The position numbers were made by a program, and so were the translations under genes. The notes beneath the pieces were generated by a model. It had not been told where the DNA came from. It made no database searches and saw only the letters and a program-made list of their open reading frames with translations. Shown here piece after piece: positions 16,103 through 24,194 of a stretch of 64,000 nucleotides of DNA. The DNA is from Desulfobacteraceae bacterium (GTDB taxonomy: Bacteria > Desulfobacterota > Desulfobacteria > Desulfobacterales > UBA5852), in assembly GCA_014237395.1 (NCBI GenBank), contig JABZFP010000041.1:523742-587741 (forward strand), given 5' to 3'. The number at the start of each line of letters is the position of its first letter. Position 1 is the first letter of the stretch.

Positions 16103-17433
16103 TCCGGTTCTCCCACCAGGTCGTATTCCAGGGTGTCGACAATCCGGGTTCGGACAAACTGCCCCACCGCCATGGGGGGCCCTGGCGTAATGGGGCGCAC
16201 ATACGTCAGACCATCCACTTCCGGGGCCTGGAACATGGTCCGCCCGATAAAAAGGCCGCTTTCGGGCGATTCTTCCAATAAAACATCAATATGGCGCCCC
16301 AGGTATTTTTGGTTCAAGGCTTCGGAGATCCCCATTTGCCGCTCCATGAGGATGTCCCGGCGTCGTTGCGCAACATCCGGCGGCACATGGTCCGGCAATC
16401 GGTGTGACGCCAGATCGTCGGCATCCGAGTAGGTGAAGACACCGAGATGATCGAACGGCACGGTTTCGATGAAGTGGCGCAGTTCATCGAAATCGTCGTC
16501 GGTTTCGCCGGGAAAGCCCACGATGACGGTCGTTCGCAAGGCCGCTTCCGGCATGCTGGCGCGTATGTGCCGGACCAGTTGGGTGATACGGGAGGGATCG
16601 TAAGGGCGTCCCATCCGGCGAAGCACCGCGGCACTGACGTGTTGAATCGGGATATCAAAATAGGGGCACAGATTGGCGTGGGAGGCCACCGTTTGCAGGA
16701 TGGTGTCACTCAGGCTGTCGGGATGGCCGTACATGAACCGGATCCACAGGTCTTCGGAAAGCGCGCTGAGTTGGGCAAGGAGATCGGCCAGGCCTTTATC
16801 CTCGCTTGGGCGGTCGGCGCCGTAGCGCGTGGTTTCCTGGCCCACGAGCACCAGTTCCTTGATGCCGGCGGCCACCATCTTCCGAGCTTCCTGCAGAATA
16901 TCTTGCAGCGGCCGGCTCTTCTGGCGGCCGCGCAAGCGGGGGATGATGCAGAAGGTGCATTGCCGGTCGCAGCCTTCGGCGATTTTCAGGTAGGCCATAG
17001 GCCCCTGGGGCCGCGCCCGGGGGGTGTCGGTCGTCTGGGGTGCAAGGCTGTCCGGATCGGGCAGCAGGCATGGCGCCGGGCCCTCTATTTCCTCTGCAAG
17101 GGCTTCCACAATGCGGTCATAGGCACCTGTTCCCAGGAAAAAATCGGCCTCTGGCAAAGCGTCGCGCACGGCTTCCCGGTAGCGCTCGGGCAGGCAGCCG
17201 GCCACGATAAGGCGTCGACAGCAGCCGGTTTCCTTGAAGGCGGCGGCCGCGAGGATCGTGTCGATGGATTCATTGGCGGCGTCTTCGATGAAACAGCAGG
17301 TGTTGATGATGATGGCCTCGGCCTGGGCCGGGTCATCCGTGACGTCATGGCCGGCCTGCGCCAGACGGCCGGTCATGATTTCGCTGTCCACCTGGTTGCG
17401 GGCACAGCCAAGATTGATCAAATGAATTTGCAT
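16099..17433 (-). CDS. rimO: Ribosomal protein S12 methylthiotransferase RimO
   Basis: Radical-SAM enzyme that adds a methylthio group to the conserved aspartate of ribosomal protein S12. The ATG at 17433 is chosen because the protein then begins at the family start (MQIHLINLGCARNQVDSE). 444 residues. N-terminal UPF0004 domain with cysteines at GCARN, NTCCF and AGCLPERY; radical-SAM motif CDRQCTFCIIP near residue 150, followed by the family sequence RLRGRQKSR; C-terminal TRAM domain. It opens the rimO-polyprenyl synthase pair. Confidence 0.93.
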   Translation of the reverse strand: MQIHLINLGCARNQVDSEIMTGRLAQAGHDVTDDPAQAEAIIINTCCFIEDAANESIDTILAAAAFKETGCCRRLIVAGCLPERYREAVRDALPEADFFLGTGAYDRIVEALAEEIEGPAPCLLPDPDSLAPQTTDTPRARPQGPMAYLKIAEGCDRQCTFCIIPRLRGRQKSRPLQDILQEARKMVAAGIKELVLVGQETTRYGADRPSEDKGLADLLAQLSALSEDLWIRFMYGHPDSLSDTILQTVASHANLCPYFDIPIQHVSAAVLRRMGRPYDPSRITQLVRHIRASMPEAALRTTVIVGFPGETDDDFDELRHFIETVPFDHLGVFTYSDADDLASHRLPDHVPPDVAQRRRDILMERQMGISEALNQKYLGRHIDVLLEESPESGLFIGRTMFQAPEVDGLTYVRPITPGPPMAVGQFVRTRIVDTLEYDLVGEPE

Positions 17434-17483
17434 GCGGCGATCGATTCTCAATGAGCGGCCTGAATAGGCCTTTCCCATTTGGT

Positions 17484-18566
17484 TCAGTTTGCGGTTCGGA
17501 AGCCCTGCGATACATGATCTTGCAGACGATTACCATCATCCCGCGTGATGATCAGGCATTCCACGTTTTCCAGCCGGTTCACCAGGTCGATGCCGCGGGC
17601 GGCGCCGATGACCATCAACGCTGTCGCCAGGCCGTCCGCCAGGGCACAGGTGTCGGCCGTGACCGACACGCTGACCACGTCGTTGGACACCGGATAGCCG
17701 GTGCGGGGGTCGATAATGTGGGCGTAGCGCCGGCCTTCGTTTTCAAAAAAATTACGATAGTCGCCACTGGTGGCAAAGGCCCGGTCCTGCAGGGTAGCGA
17801 CATGGTAAACTTGGTCGGCGGAAGCCCCGGCTTCCGGTTTGTTGATCCCGATGCGCCAGGGCTGCTTGTCGATACGGACCCCCGCCGCATAAACTTCCCC
17901 CCCGATTTCCACCAGATAATTGTCAAACCCTTTCTGGTGGATCAGAGCGGCGACCACATCCACGGCGTAGCCTTTGGCGACAGAAGCCAAGTCCAGCGAA
18001 ACAGTGGCTCGCTTTTTTCTCAAGTGGCCATCGGGATGGAGCACGATATGCTGGAACCCGACCGCGTCGAGCCGCGTCCGGATGGCGTCTTCCGAGGGCA
18101 CCTGCTTTTCGGGGCGCTTCGTCCGGCCGAAGCCCCATAAATCGATCAACGGGTCCAGCGTACCGTCCCAGGCCCCCTGAGTGATGCGGAAAAGCTTTTG
18201 GGAAACCTGCATCACAGCCTGGAAATCTTTCCCGATGGGAAAGGGCGTGTCCACGGTGGTCATCTGGTTGAATCGGCTGATCTCACTGTCGGGGCGGTAG
18301 GTGGACATGCTGGCATTTATAGCGGCCAGCCGGTCGTCGATGGCCGATTGCAGCGGCGCGGCGGCTGTCAAATAGCCGCCGACAAGGGTGATGTGGTACG
18401 TGGTGCCCATGGTTTTGCCGGCTAGTTTGATTTCCCGCTGGCCGAAGCACCCCGACAGGATGAGCAAAGACGCCAGACCAGCCGATCCCAAGCATAAGAA
18501 ACGCCTGGCGGTAGGCGGTTTAAACAGGCCATGGCATTGATTGGTGATCAACAAAAGCATGGGCAT
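17484..18566 (-). CDS. apbE: FAD:protein FMN transferase ApbE (lipoprotein)
   Basis: Transfers FMN from FAD to a threonine of target flavoproteins such as NqrB/RnfD-type subunits; acts outside the membrane. About 360 residues. A lipobox LSGC near residue 39 follows a hydrophobic segment. ApbE features: GKTMGTTYHITL, then ISRFN, later SLDLASVAKGYAVDVV and GGEVYAAG, and IDPRTGYPVSNDV with the metal-binding region after it. The start is uncertain: ATG at 18566 is taken, with ATG 18560 and TTG 18581 as options, because no clear ribosome site is visible. Its targets are not in the window. Confidence 0.88.
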   Translation of the reverse strand: MPMLLLITNQCHGLFKPPTARRFLCLGSAGLASLLILSGCFGQREIKLAGKTMGTTYHITLVGGYLTAAAPLQSAIDDRLAAINASMSTYRPDSEISRFNQMTTVDTPFPIGKDFQAVMQVSQKLFRITQGAWDGTLDPLIDLWGFGRTKRPEKQVPSEDAIRTRLDAVGFQHIVLHPDGHLRKKRATVSLDLASVAKGYAVDVVAALIHQKGFDNYLVEIGGEVYAAGVRIDKQPWRIGINKPEAGASADQVYHVATLQDRAFATSGDYRNFFENEGRRYAHIIDPRTGYPVSNDVVSVSVTADTCALADGLATALMVIGAARGIDLVNRLENVECLIITRDDGNRLQDHVSQGFRTAN

Positions 18567-18629
18567 TCCAACATCTTTCAACGGTTAGGTGGCGGCAGAG
18601 CCATTCGCCGGTTGCGGAGCAGGCCACCA

Positions 18630-19643
18630 TCAACAGATGCGCGGCAGCTGCTCTCCGGTAAGCATGTCCACGATCCGGCGACCGCCGATAAGGGTTTCCA
18701 ACACGACCTGGCCCGGGTGCTCGGCCGTAACATCGCCGATGACACAGGCCTCCCGGCCGAACGGATCGGATTGAATCGCGGCCAGCACCTTTTCGGCATC
18801 TTCGGCGGCCACGAAGGCCAACAACTTTCCTTCATTGGCGACATACAGGGGGTCGAAGCCCAACAATTCGCAGACGCCGGCAACGGCTTCACGCACCGGC
18901 AGGCGGCTTTCCTGCAAGATAATGCCGGCCCGGGAACTTTCCGCGATTTCATTCAGGGTTGTCCCAACCCCTCCCCGGGTCGGATCGCGCAGCACATGCA
19001 CCTTGCCGCTGGCGGCCAGAATCTTGGCGACCATCTGGTTCAGCGGTGCGGAGTCGCTTTGAATGGCGTGGTCAAATGAAAGGCCTTCCCGCTGGGTCAG
19101 GATCGTCATACCATGATCGGCCATGGTGCCGCTCAAAATGATTTTATCGCCGGGGCGGGCGCCTGTGCTGCCAATGGTGACGTTTTCGGGGATCAGCCCG
19201 ATGCCCGAAGTGTTAATGAAAAGGCCGTCCGCCGCGCCTTTGGGCACAACCTTGGTATCGCCGGTCACCACCTGGACGCCGGCCCGGGTTGCGGCCTGTT
19301 GGATGCTTTGAAGAATCCGGGTCAGGTCCGCCATGGGAAAGCCTTCTTCGATAATCAGCGCCAGACTGATAAACAGGGGTGTTGCACCGCACATGGCCAC
19401 GTCGTTGATGGTCCCGTTGACAGCCAGTTCGCCAATATCGCCGCCGGGGAAAAACAACGGCGTGACCGTAAAGGTGTCGGTGGAAAACGCCACCCGCGTG
19501 TGGTCATTGAGTGCCAGCACCGCCCCATCGTGCATGTCGGAGAGGATCGGATTGTCAAAAAGCGGCAGAAGCAGGTCGGCGGTCAGGCGATGGGCAATCT
19601 TGCCCCCGCTTCCGTGGTCCAGCGAAATGAATTCCGAAGTCAT
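18630..19643 (-). CDS. hypE: Hydrogenase maturation carbamoyl dehydratase HypE
   Basis: Receives a carbamoyl group from HypF on its C-terminal cysteine and dehydrates it with ATP to the thiocyanate that becomes the cyanide ligand of the Ni-Fe site. 337 residues. The functional C-terminus PRIC is intact, ending at the last codon. PurM-like fold features are visible: LDHGSGG near the start, HDGAVL, STDTF, NDVAMCGA and VTGDTKVVPKG. AAAGGACC precedes the ATG. hypD lies 24 nt upstream, so the two are probably co-transcribed. Confidence 0.95.
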   Translation of the reverse strand: MTSEFISLDHGSGGKIAHRLTADLLLPLFDNPILSDMHDGAVLALNDHTRVAFSTDTFTVTPLFFPGGDIGELAVNGTINDVAMCGATPLFISLALIIEEGFPMADLTRILQSIQQAATRAGVQVVTGDTKVVPKGAADGLFINTSGIGLIPENVTIGSTGARPGDKIILSGTMADHGMTILTQREGLSFDHAIQSDSAPLNQMVAKILAASGKVHVLRDPTRGGVGTTLNEIAESSRAGIILQESRLPVREAVAGVCELLGFDPLYVANEGKLLAFVAAEDAEKVLAAIQSDPFGREACVIGDVTAEHPGQVVLETLIGGRRIVDMLTGEQLPRIC

Positions 19644-19667
19644 AATCGGTCCTTTAGCGGGTGTCTT

Positions 19668-20771
19668 CTATCTTGTCGTGGTTTGCGGGTGAAATCGGTA
19701 ATAAGCGGCACACGTTCCCTCACTGGACACCATGCAGGGGCCGATGGGGTTTTCAGGCGTGCAAGCCCGGCGAAAAAGCCGGCATTCCGGCGGTGTTTTG
19801 GCCCCGGTCAGGATATCGCCGCAGGCACACCCCGCTGGCTCTTTGGACACGGGCACTTTGACGGGAATTTGGATGGCGGCGTCATGCGCAGCAAAGGCCG
19901 GTCGGATCCGCAGGCCGCTGCCGGGAATCAGGCCGATGCCGCGGAATACGGCATCCACCGGTTCGAACACGGTATCCATCACGGCGCGCGCCTTAGGGTT
20001 GCCTTCCTCGCTGACCGCTCGGATATAAGCATTGTCCAGCTGCGGCTGCCCTTTCTCGATCTGGTCCACCAAACGCCGAACGGCCTCGAGAATGTCGGTG
20101 GGTTCAAACCCGGCCACGACACTTGGCACCTGGTATCGATCAAAAAAGGGCTGATAAGCTTGGCGGCCCAGTATCACGGATACGTGGCCCGGTAGGAGAA
20201 ACCCGCTGATTTGAACTTGTTCTATAGTCATCAGGGCTTCCAAGGCGGCCGGAACAGTTTTATGGGCGCAAGCCACCAGAAAATTAGGAACCTTCATTTC
20301 ACAGGCCGCAAGGATGGCGGCCGCAATGGTGGGCGCCGTGGTTTCAAACCCCACCCCGAGAAACACAACGCGTTTGTCCGGATTGGCCTGGGCGATTTTG
20401 AGGGCATCGAAGGCCGAGTAAACGATCCGTACGTCGCGGCCGGCGGCGTTTTCCTTCTGAAGGCTGGATTCCGTGCCGGGCACGCGGATCAGGTCGCCGA
20501 AAGTGGTGACAATGGTGTCTTCCACCCGGGCATAAGCGATAAACGCATCGATCTCCGGCTGGGCCGTGACGCATACCGGGCAGCCCGGGCCGGAAAGCAG
20601 ATGAATGGTTTCCGGCAGGACGTCGCGGATGCCATGCCGAAAAATGGACATGGTGTGGGTTCCGCAGACCTCCATCAGCTTCACCGGGCGGACATGCGTG
20701 TGCTTGATCGCCTGGATCAATTGACGGGATAGGTGCGGATCGCGGTATTCGCGTTGATGCTTGAGGGGCAT
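19668..20771 (-). CDS. hypD: Hydrogenase maturation protein HypD
   Basis: Iron-sulfur scaffold on which, with HypC, the Fe(CN)2CO unit is assembled. 367 residues from ATG 20771 (an upstream frame to 20804 lacks family similarity). Conserved family motifs: MEVCGTHTM near 34, GPGCPVCVT near 66, GFETTAP near 150, and C-terminal cysteines for the [4Fe-4S] cluster (AGCACGDILTG, then ECRLF and C..E..IGPCMVS). Positioned between hypF and hypE. Confidence 0.95.
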   Translation of the reverse strand: MPLKHQREYRDPHLSRQLIQAIKHTHVRPVKLMEVCGTHTMSIFRHGIRDVLPETIHLLSGPGCPVCVTAQPEIDAFIAYARVEDTIVTTFGDLIRVPGTESSLQKENAAGRDVRIVYSAFDALKIAQANPDKRVVFLGVGFETTAPTIAAAILAACEMKVPNFLVACAHKTVPAALEALMTIEQVQISGFLLPGHVSVILGRQAYQPFFDRYQVPSVVAGFEPTDILEAVRRLVDQIEKGQPQLDNAYIRAVSEEGNPKARAVMDTVFEPVDAVFRGIGLIPGSGLRIRPAFAAHDAAIQIPVKVPVSKEPAGCACGDILTGAKTPPECRLFRRACTPENPIGPCMVSSEGTCAAYYRFHPQTTTR

Positions 20772-20900
20772 GGCGCTGATATTCCTGTCCGGGGCCCGTG
20801 CCAAAACAGAACTGTTTCAATACGGACCCCAAGAAAAATAGCATTAAAACGTAATGGTTATAGTCAAAAAGCAGAGGGCCCACAAGTCGTAATTTGGGCG

Positions 20901-23189
20901 TTACGCTCCATCAGCCAGCATGGCGCCGGCCGCCACGGCTTGTCCCAGTGAAATGCCCCCGTCATTGGGGGGGACCAGGCGATGGGCGTAGACGGCAAAA
21001 CCGTTTTTCGCCAGCGAACGGGATAATTCTTCCAGGAGAATGGCATTCTGGAACGTCCCGCCACTCAAGACCACCCGGTCCAACTCGGTCTGACGGTGCA
21101 AATAAGAACAAAGATCGGTCAACAGATGGATCAGGGTGGTGTGGAACCGGCGGCTGATGTGGGCGTTGCTCAGACCGTGCTGGATGTCGGTCACAACACC
21201 CTGAATGATCGGTGCCGTGGGAATCCGGAGGCCATGGTCCGATGCCTGCCAACTGAAATCGTAAGGGGCGGCCGCTTCCGGTGCGGCGATCATTTCAAGT
21301 TCCATGGCGGCCTGGCCTTCAAAGGCCACGCTGCTGCGCAGGCCGATCAAGGCGGCAATGCCGTCGAAAAGCCTGCCCATGCTGGAGGTCAAGGGGGCAT
21401 TGAGCCTTTGTTGCATCATGGCCACCAGAATATCGGCCTCCTTCAGGTCGACAGAGGCCATGAAAGGCGTATCAAGATCGCGAAAGCTTTCACCAAAAGC
21501 CTGATATAAATAACTGATCGCCATCCGCCAGGGCGCCTTGATGGCGGCAGTCCCCCCGGGCATGGGGAGGGGTTCTAAAAAGGCGGCCCGTTCGTAACGG
21601 TTATTTTCCGCCAGCAGGACTTCACCACCCCAGATGGTGCCGTCCGGTCCGTAGCCGGTGCCGTCGAACGCCAGGCCGATGACCCGGCCGTCCAGGTGGT
21701 TTTCAGCCATTGCGCTGACAATATGGGCATGATGGTGTTGAACCTGAATAACCGGCAGGTCGCTCTGCTCGGTTGTATAGCGCGTGCTGAGGTAGTCCGG
21801 ATGAAGGTCGCAGGCGATGGCCTGGGGCGTAATCGCCAGAATACGCTGCAAGTGGGCAATGGTATCCCGGAAAGCCCCATACGTCGCCAGGTTTTCCAGA
21901 TCGCCGATATGTTGACTGATAAAAGCGCGGTCTTCCTTGGTGAGGCAAACCGTATTCTTGAGCGCGGCACCGCAGGCCAGCACCGGGGGCGGTGTATGGT
22001 TCAGAAATACCGGTGTTGGCACATAGCCCCGGGCGCGTCGGATAAACCGCGTGACGCCGGCTGTCTTGCGCACAATCGAGTCGTCGCAGCGCAAATAGAT
22101 GTCGCGGTTGTGCACCAGGAAGGCATCGGCGATGCCGGCCAGGCGCTCGACCGCTTCGTGGTTGGAAATGGCGATGGGTTCCTCGCTCAGGTTGGCGCTG
22201 GTCATGACCAGGGCTGCAAACGCTTTTTCCAGAAGGAGATAGTGAAGGGGGGCGTAGGGCAGCATGACACCGAAATAGCGGTTATGGGGTGCCACCGACG
22301 GCGCCAGGGCTTGATCGGACCGTTTGGCGAGCAACAGGATCGGCCGTTGGGGCGATGCCAGCACGGCCATTTCTTCGTCATCCAAATGCGCGAAACGCCG
22401 AATTCGATCCCCATCGTAAGCCATCACAGCCAGGGGTTTTTCTTCACGATGTTTGCGCTGCCGTAGCCGCGCCACCGCTGGTTCATTCTCGGCGTCCACT
22501 GCCAGGTGAAAGCCGCCGAGCCCTTTAATGGCCACGATGCGGCCCTGCTTGAGCAAGCCAACCGCAGTGCCAATGGGATCCTTGGTGTCGGAGGCCTGCC
22601 CGCTGCCGTCCAGCAACTGCACATGGGGGCCGCAGACGGGGCAGGCATTGGGCTGGGCATGAAACCGACGATTTTCGGGATCATCATATTCCGCCTGGCA
22701 GAGGGCGCACATGGGAAAGGACGCCATGGACGTCTGAGGACGGTCGTAGGGGATATCATCGATAATGGTGTAGCGCGGGCCACAATTGGTGCAATTGATG
22801 AAGGGATACCGAAAGCGCCGATCCCGGGGCGACAACATTTCCTGGAGACAGTCGTCACAGATGGCGACATCGGGCGATATCAACGCAGATTTGGCGCTGT
22901 CATCACGACTGGCGATGATGTCGAAGCGGTGAAAACCTTCCGTTGGGGCATCCATAGTGTCAACATCTGTAATTTGCGCCAGAGGGGGGGCTTCGGCGGG
23001 AATGCTGGCAAGAAAGGCGGCGATGTCCGTCTGCGGTCCTTCCACATGGATGCGTACGCCGGCGGCGGTATTGGCCACATGGCCGCAGAGCTTGAAGCGG
23101 CCGGCGAGTTGGTAGACATAGGGGCGAAAACCGACCCCCTGGACAATGCCTTTGACCCTGATTTGTTTGGCCGCGATAGTTTCTGTCAT
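20901..23189 (-). CDS. hypF: Carbamoyltransferase HypF
   Basis: Makes the carbamoyl group for cyanide ligands from carbamoyl phosphate and ATP and hands it to HypE. 762 residues, normal length. Domains in order: acylphosphatase (VKGIVQGVGFRPYVYQ, residues about 10-95), two zinc-finger motifs (CDDCLQEM...CTNCGPR near 108-140 and CALCQAEY...CPVCGP near 158-185), a YrdC-like domain (about 200-390, IKGLGGFHLAVDA) and a Kae1-like C-terminal domain with VQHHHAHI near 480 and DGTGYG. All key motifs look intact. Confidence 0.95.
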   Translation of the reverse strand: MTETIAAKQIRVKGIVQGVGFRPYVYQLAGRFKLCGHVANTAAGVRIHVEGPQTDIAAFLASIPAEAPPLAQITDVDTMDAPTEGFHRFDIIASRDDSAKSALISPDVAICDDCLQEMLSPRDRRFRYPFINCTNCGPRYTIIDDIPYDRPQTSMASFPMCALCQAEYDDPENRRFHAQPNACPVCGPHVQLLDGSGQASDTKDPIGTAVGLLKQGRIVAIKGLGGFHLAVDAENEPAVARLRQRKHREEKPLAVMAYDGDRIRRFAHLDDEEMAVLASPQRPILLLAKRSDQALAPSVAPHNRYFGVMLPYAPLHYLLLEKAFAALVMTSANLSEEPIAISNHEAVERLAGIADAFLVHNRDIYLRCDDSIVRKTAGVTRFIRRARGYVPTPVFLNHTPPPVLACGAALKNTVCLTKEDRAFISQHIGDLENLATYGAFRDTIAHLQRILAITPQAIACDLHPDYLSTRYTTEQSDLPVIQVQHHHAHIVSAMAENHLDGRVIGLAFDGTGYGPDGTIWGGEVLLAENNRYERAAFLEPLPMPGGTAAIKAPWRMAISYLYQAFGESFRDLDTPFMASVDLKEADILVAMMQQRLNAPLTSSMGRLFDGIAALIGLRSSVAFEGQAAMELEMIAAPEAAAPYDFSWQASDHGLRIPTAPIIQGVVTDIQHGLSNAHISRRFHTTLIHLLTDLCSYLHRQTELDRVVLSGGTFQNAILLEELSRSLAKNGFAVYAHRLVPPNDGGISLGQAVAAGAMLADGA

Positions 23190-23224
23190 GGATGGTGCCG
23201 GTCGGGCCGGCGAGGTTTTGTCGG

Positions 23225-23479
23225 TCAGCCGTTGGCGGCTGTACCGGAATCGTCGTTTTCAGCAAGCAGTTGGGCCGCTTCCCTCAGGTAGCGTAACGAT
23301 TCCTGCGCCGTGGCCTCATCGATGATCTGGATCGCAAAGCCGGCATGCACGATCACCCAGTCCCCCACCTGCGGATTTTCAACCAGCAGCAGGCTGACCT
23401 CGCGCTGCACGCCAACAACATCGATGACGCCCATGTTTTCATTGATTTCCGTTATCCTAGAGGGAATGGCGAGACACAT
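23225..23479 (-). CDS. hypC: Hydrogenase maturation chaperone HypC
   Basis: Small chaperone (84 residues) that works with HypD in building the iron centre and delivers it to the large subunit. The essential N-terminal cysteine is present (MCLAIPSR) and the OB-fold core GDWVIVHAGFAI is conserved. The start overlaps the end of the endopeptidase gene by 28 bases, suggesting translational coupling. The acidic tail after residue 70 is slightly longer than in E. coli. Confidence 0.95.
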   Translation of the reverse strand: MCLAIPSRITEINENMGVIDVVGVQREVSLLLVENPQVGDWVIVHAGFAIQIIDEATAQESLRYLREAAQLLAENDDSGTAANG

Positions 23480-23994
23480 TCGGAAGGGTTCCTTTTTTGG
23501 GCGGTAACGCCCAGTTGATTCAGTTCACGGAGCACAAGCGCCATCATTTCGTCGACACGGGCGGCTACGGTGGGGGTCAATTCAATGTCATGCGTCAGGA
23601 TGTCTTCCGGTTCCACACCGAGCACCACGGTTGTTTCGGGGACTTTGTCAATGGCCTGGCAGAGCGTCAGGGTTTCCAGAAAATCCGTCTGGTGCAGCGA
23701 GTTCTTGAGCAGGATACGCTCGGGTAATTCATTTTTTTCCAAGCGGTAAAGGGTGCCGGGAGGCTGTTTGTTTTTGACGGCATCCACCACGATCAAATGC
23801 TGGGTGTCCGCAATAACCCCCAACAGGTTAATCCCCAGCACGCCGCCGTCAACCAGCGTCACGTTCTCCGGGAATTTGTATTCGCTGTAAAGCTTTTCGA
23901 CCACCCGCACGCCGAAGCCCTCGTCGGTGAGCAGGATGTTGCCGATACCGAGCACGGTGATGGCCGGTGCCTCGGTCGTTAATTCATCCGTCAT
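23452..23994 (-). CDS. [NiFe] hydrogenase maturation endopeptidase (HyaD/HybD family)
   Basis: Cuts the C-terminal peptide from the nickel-loaded large subunit. 180 residues. HybD-type metal ligands can be seen: GIGNILLTDEGFGVRVV near 17-31 (Glu in the DEG position), DGG and VDAV in the middle, and HQTDF near residue 100. The likely substrate is the large subunit coded next door, which has a cleavable 15-residue tail. A possible sigma-70 promoter at 24027-24055 and the terminator upstream suggest it can be transcribed separately from the structural genes, together with hypCFDE. Confidence 0.92.
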   Translation of the reverse strand: MTDELTTEAPAITVLGIGNILLTDEGFGVRVVEKLYSEYKFPENVTLVDGGVLGINLLGVIADTQHLIVVDAVKNKQPPGTLYRLEKNELPERILLKNSLHQTDFLETLTLCQAIDKVPETTVVLGVEPEDILTHDIELTPTVAARVDEMMALVLRELNQLGVTAQKRNPSECVSPFPLG

Positions 23995-24026
23995 TGATTT
24001 TTCCTCGTAAAGTATGACACCCCGCT

Positions 24027-24055
24027 CCTATAGTATGGTTTACGGTGCCATGCAA
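24027..24055 (-). promoter_or_regulatory. Possible sigma-70 promoter for the endopeptidase-hyp genes
   Basis: On the minus strand, TTGCAT (24055-24050) and TATAGG (24032-24027) are separated by 17 nt, 33 nt before the endopeptidase start and behind the terminator of the structural genes. Both boxes are only partial matches. Confidence 0.4.
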
Positions 24056-24149
24056 GTCATTGGTGGGCCTGTTTGCTTCGTGACGGATAATGTCCGTAAC
24101 AGCAGGAGGGGAACGCAAACCCGTGGCGGCAGGTTGCCACCAAAAACGA

Positions 24150-24182
24150 AGCAGCCGCCCCGCAGGATGCGGAGCGGCTGCT
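24150..24182 (-). terminator. Intrinsic terminator after hydrogenase structural genes
   Basis: Nine-base outer stem AGCAGCCGC (24150-24158) with GCGGCTGCT (24174-24182) and inner stem CCGCA/TGCGG. On the minus strand a T-rich run (TCGTTTTT) follows. It lies 13 nt after the large-subunit stop and separates structural from maturation genes. Confidence 0.85.
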
Positions 24183-24194
24183 GGCAACGCAGGG

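Noticed and set aside
24040..24060. Sigma-54-like TGGCAC near the endopeptidase start
   Set aside because: The matching TTGCA element is not at the correct distance.
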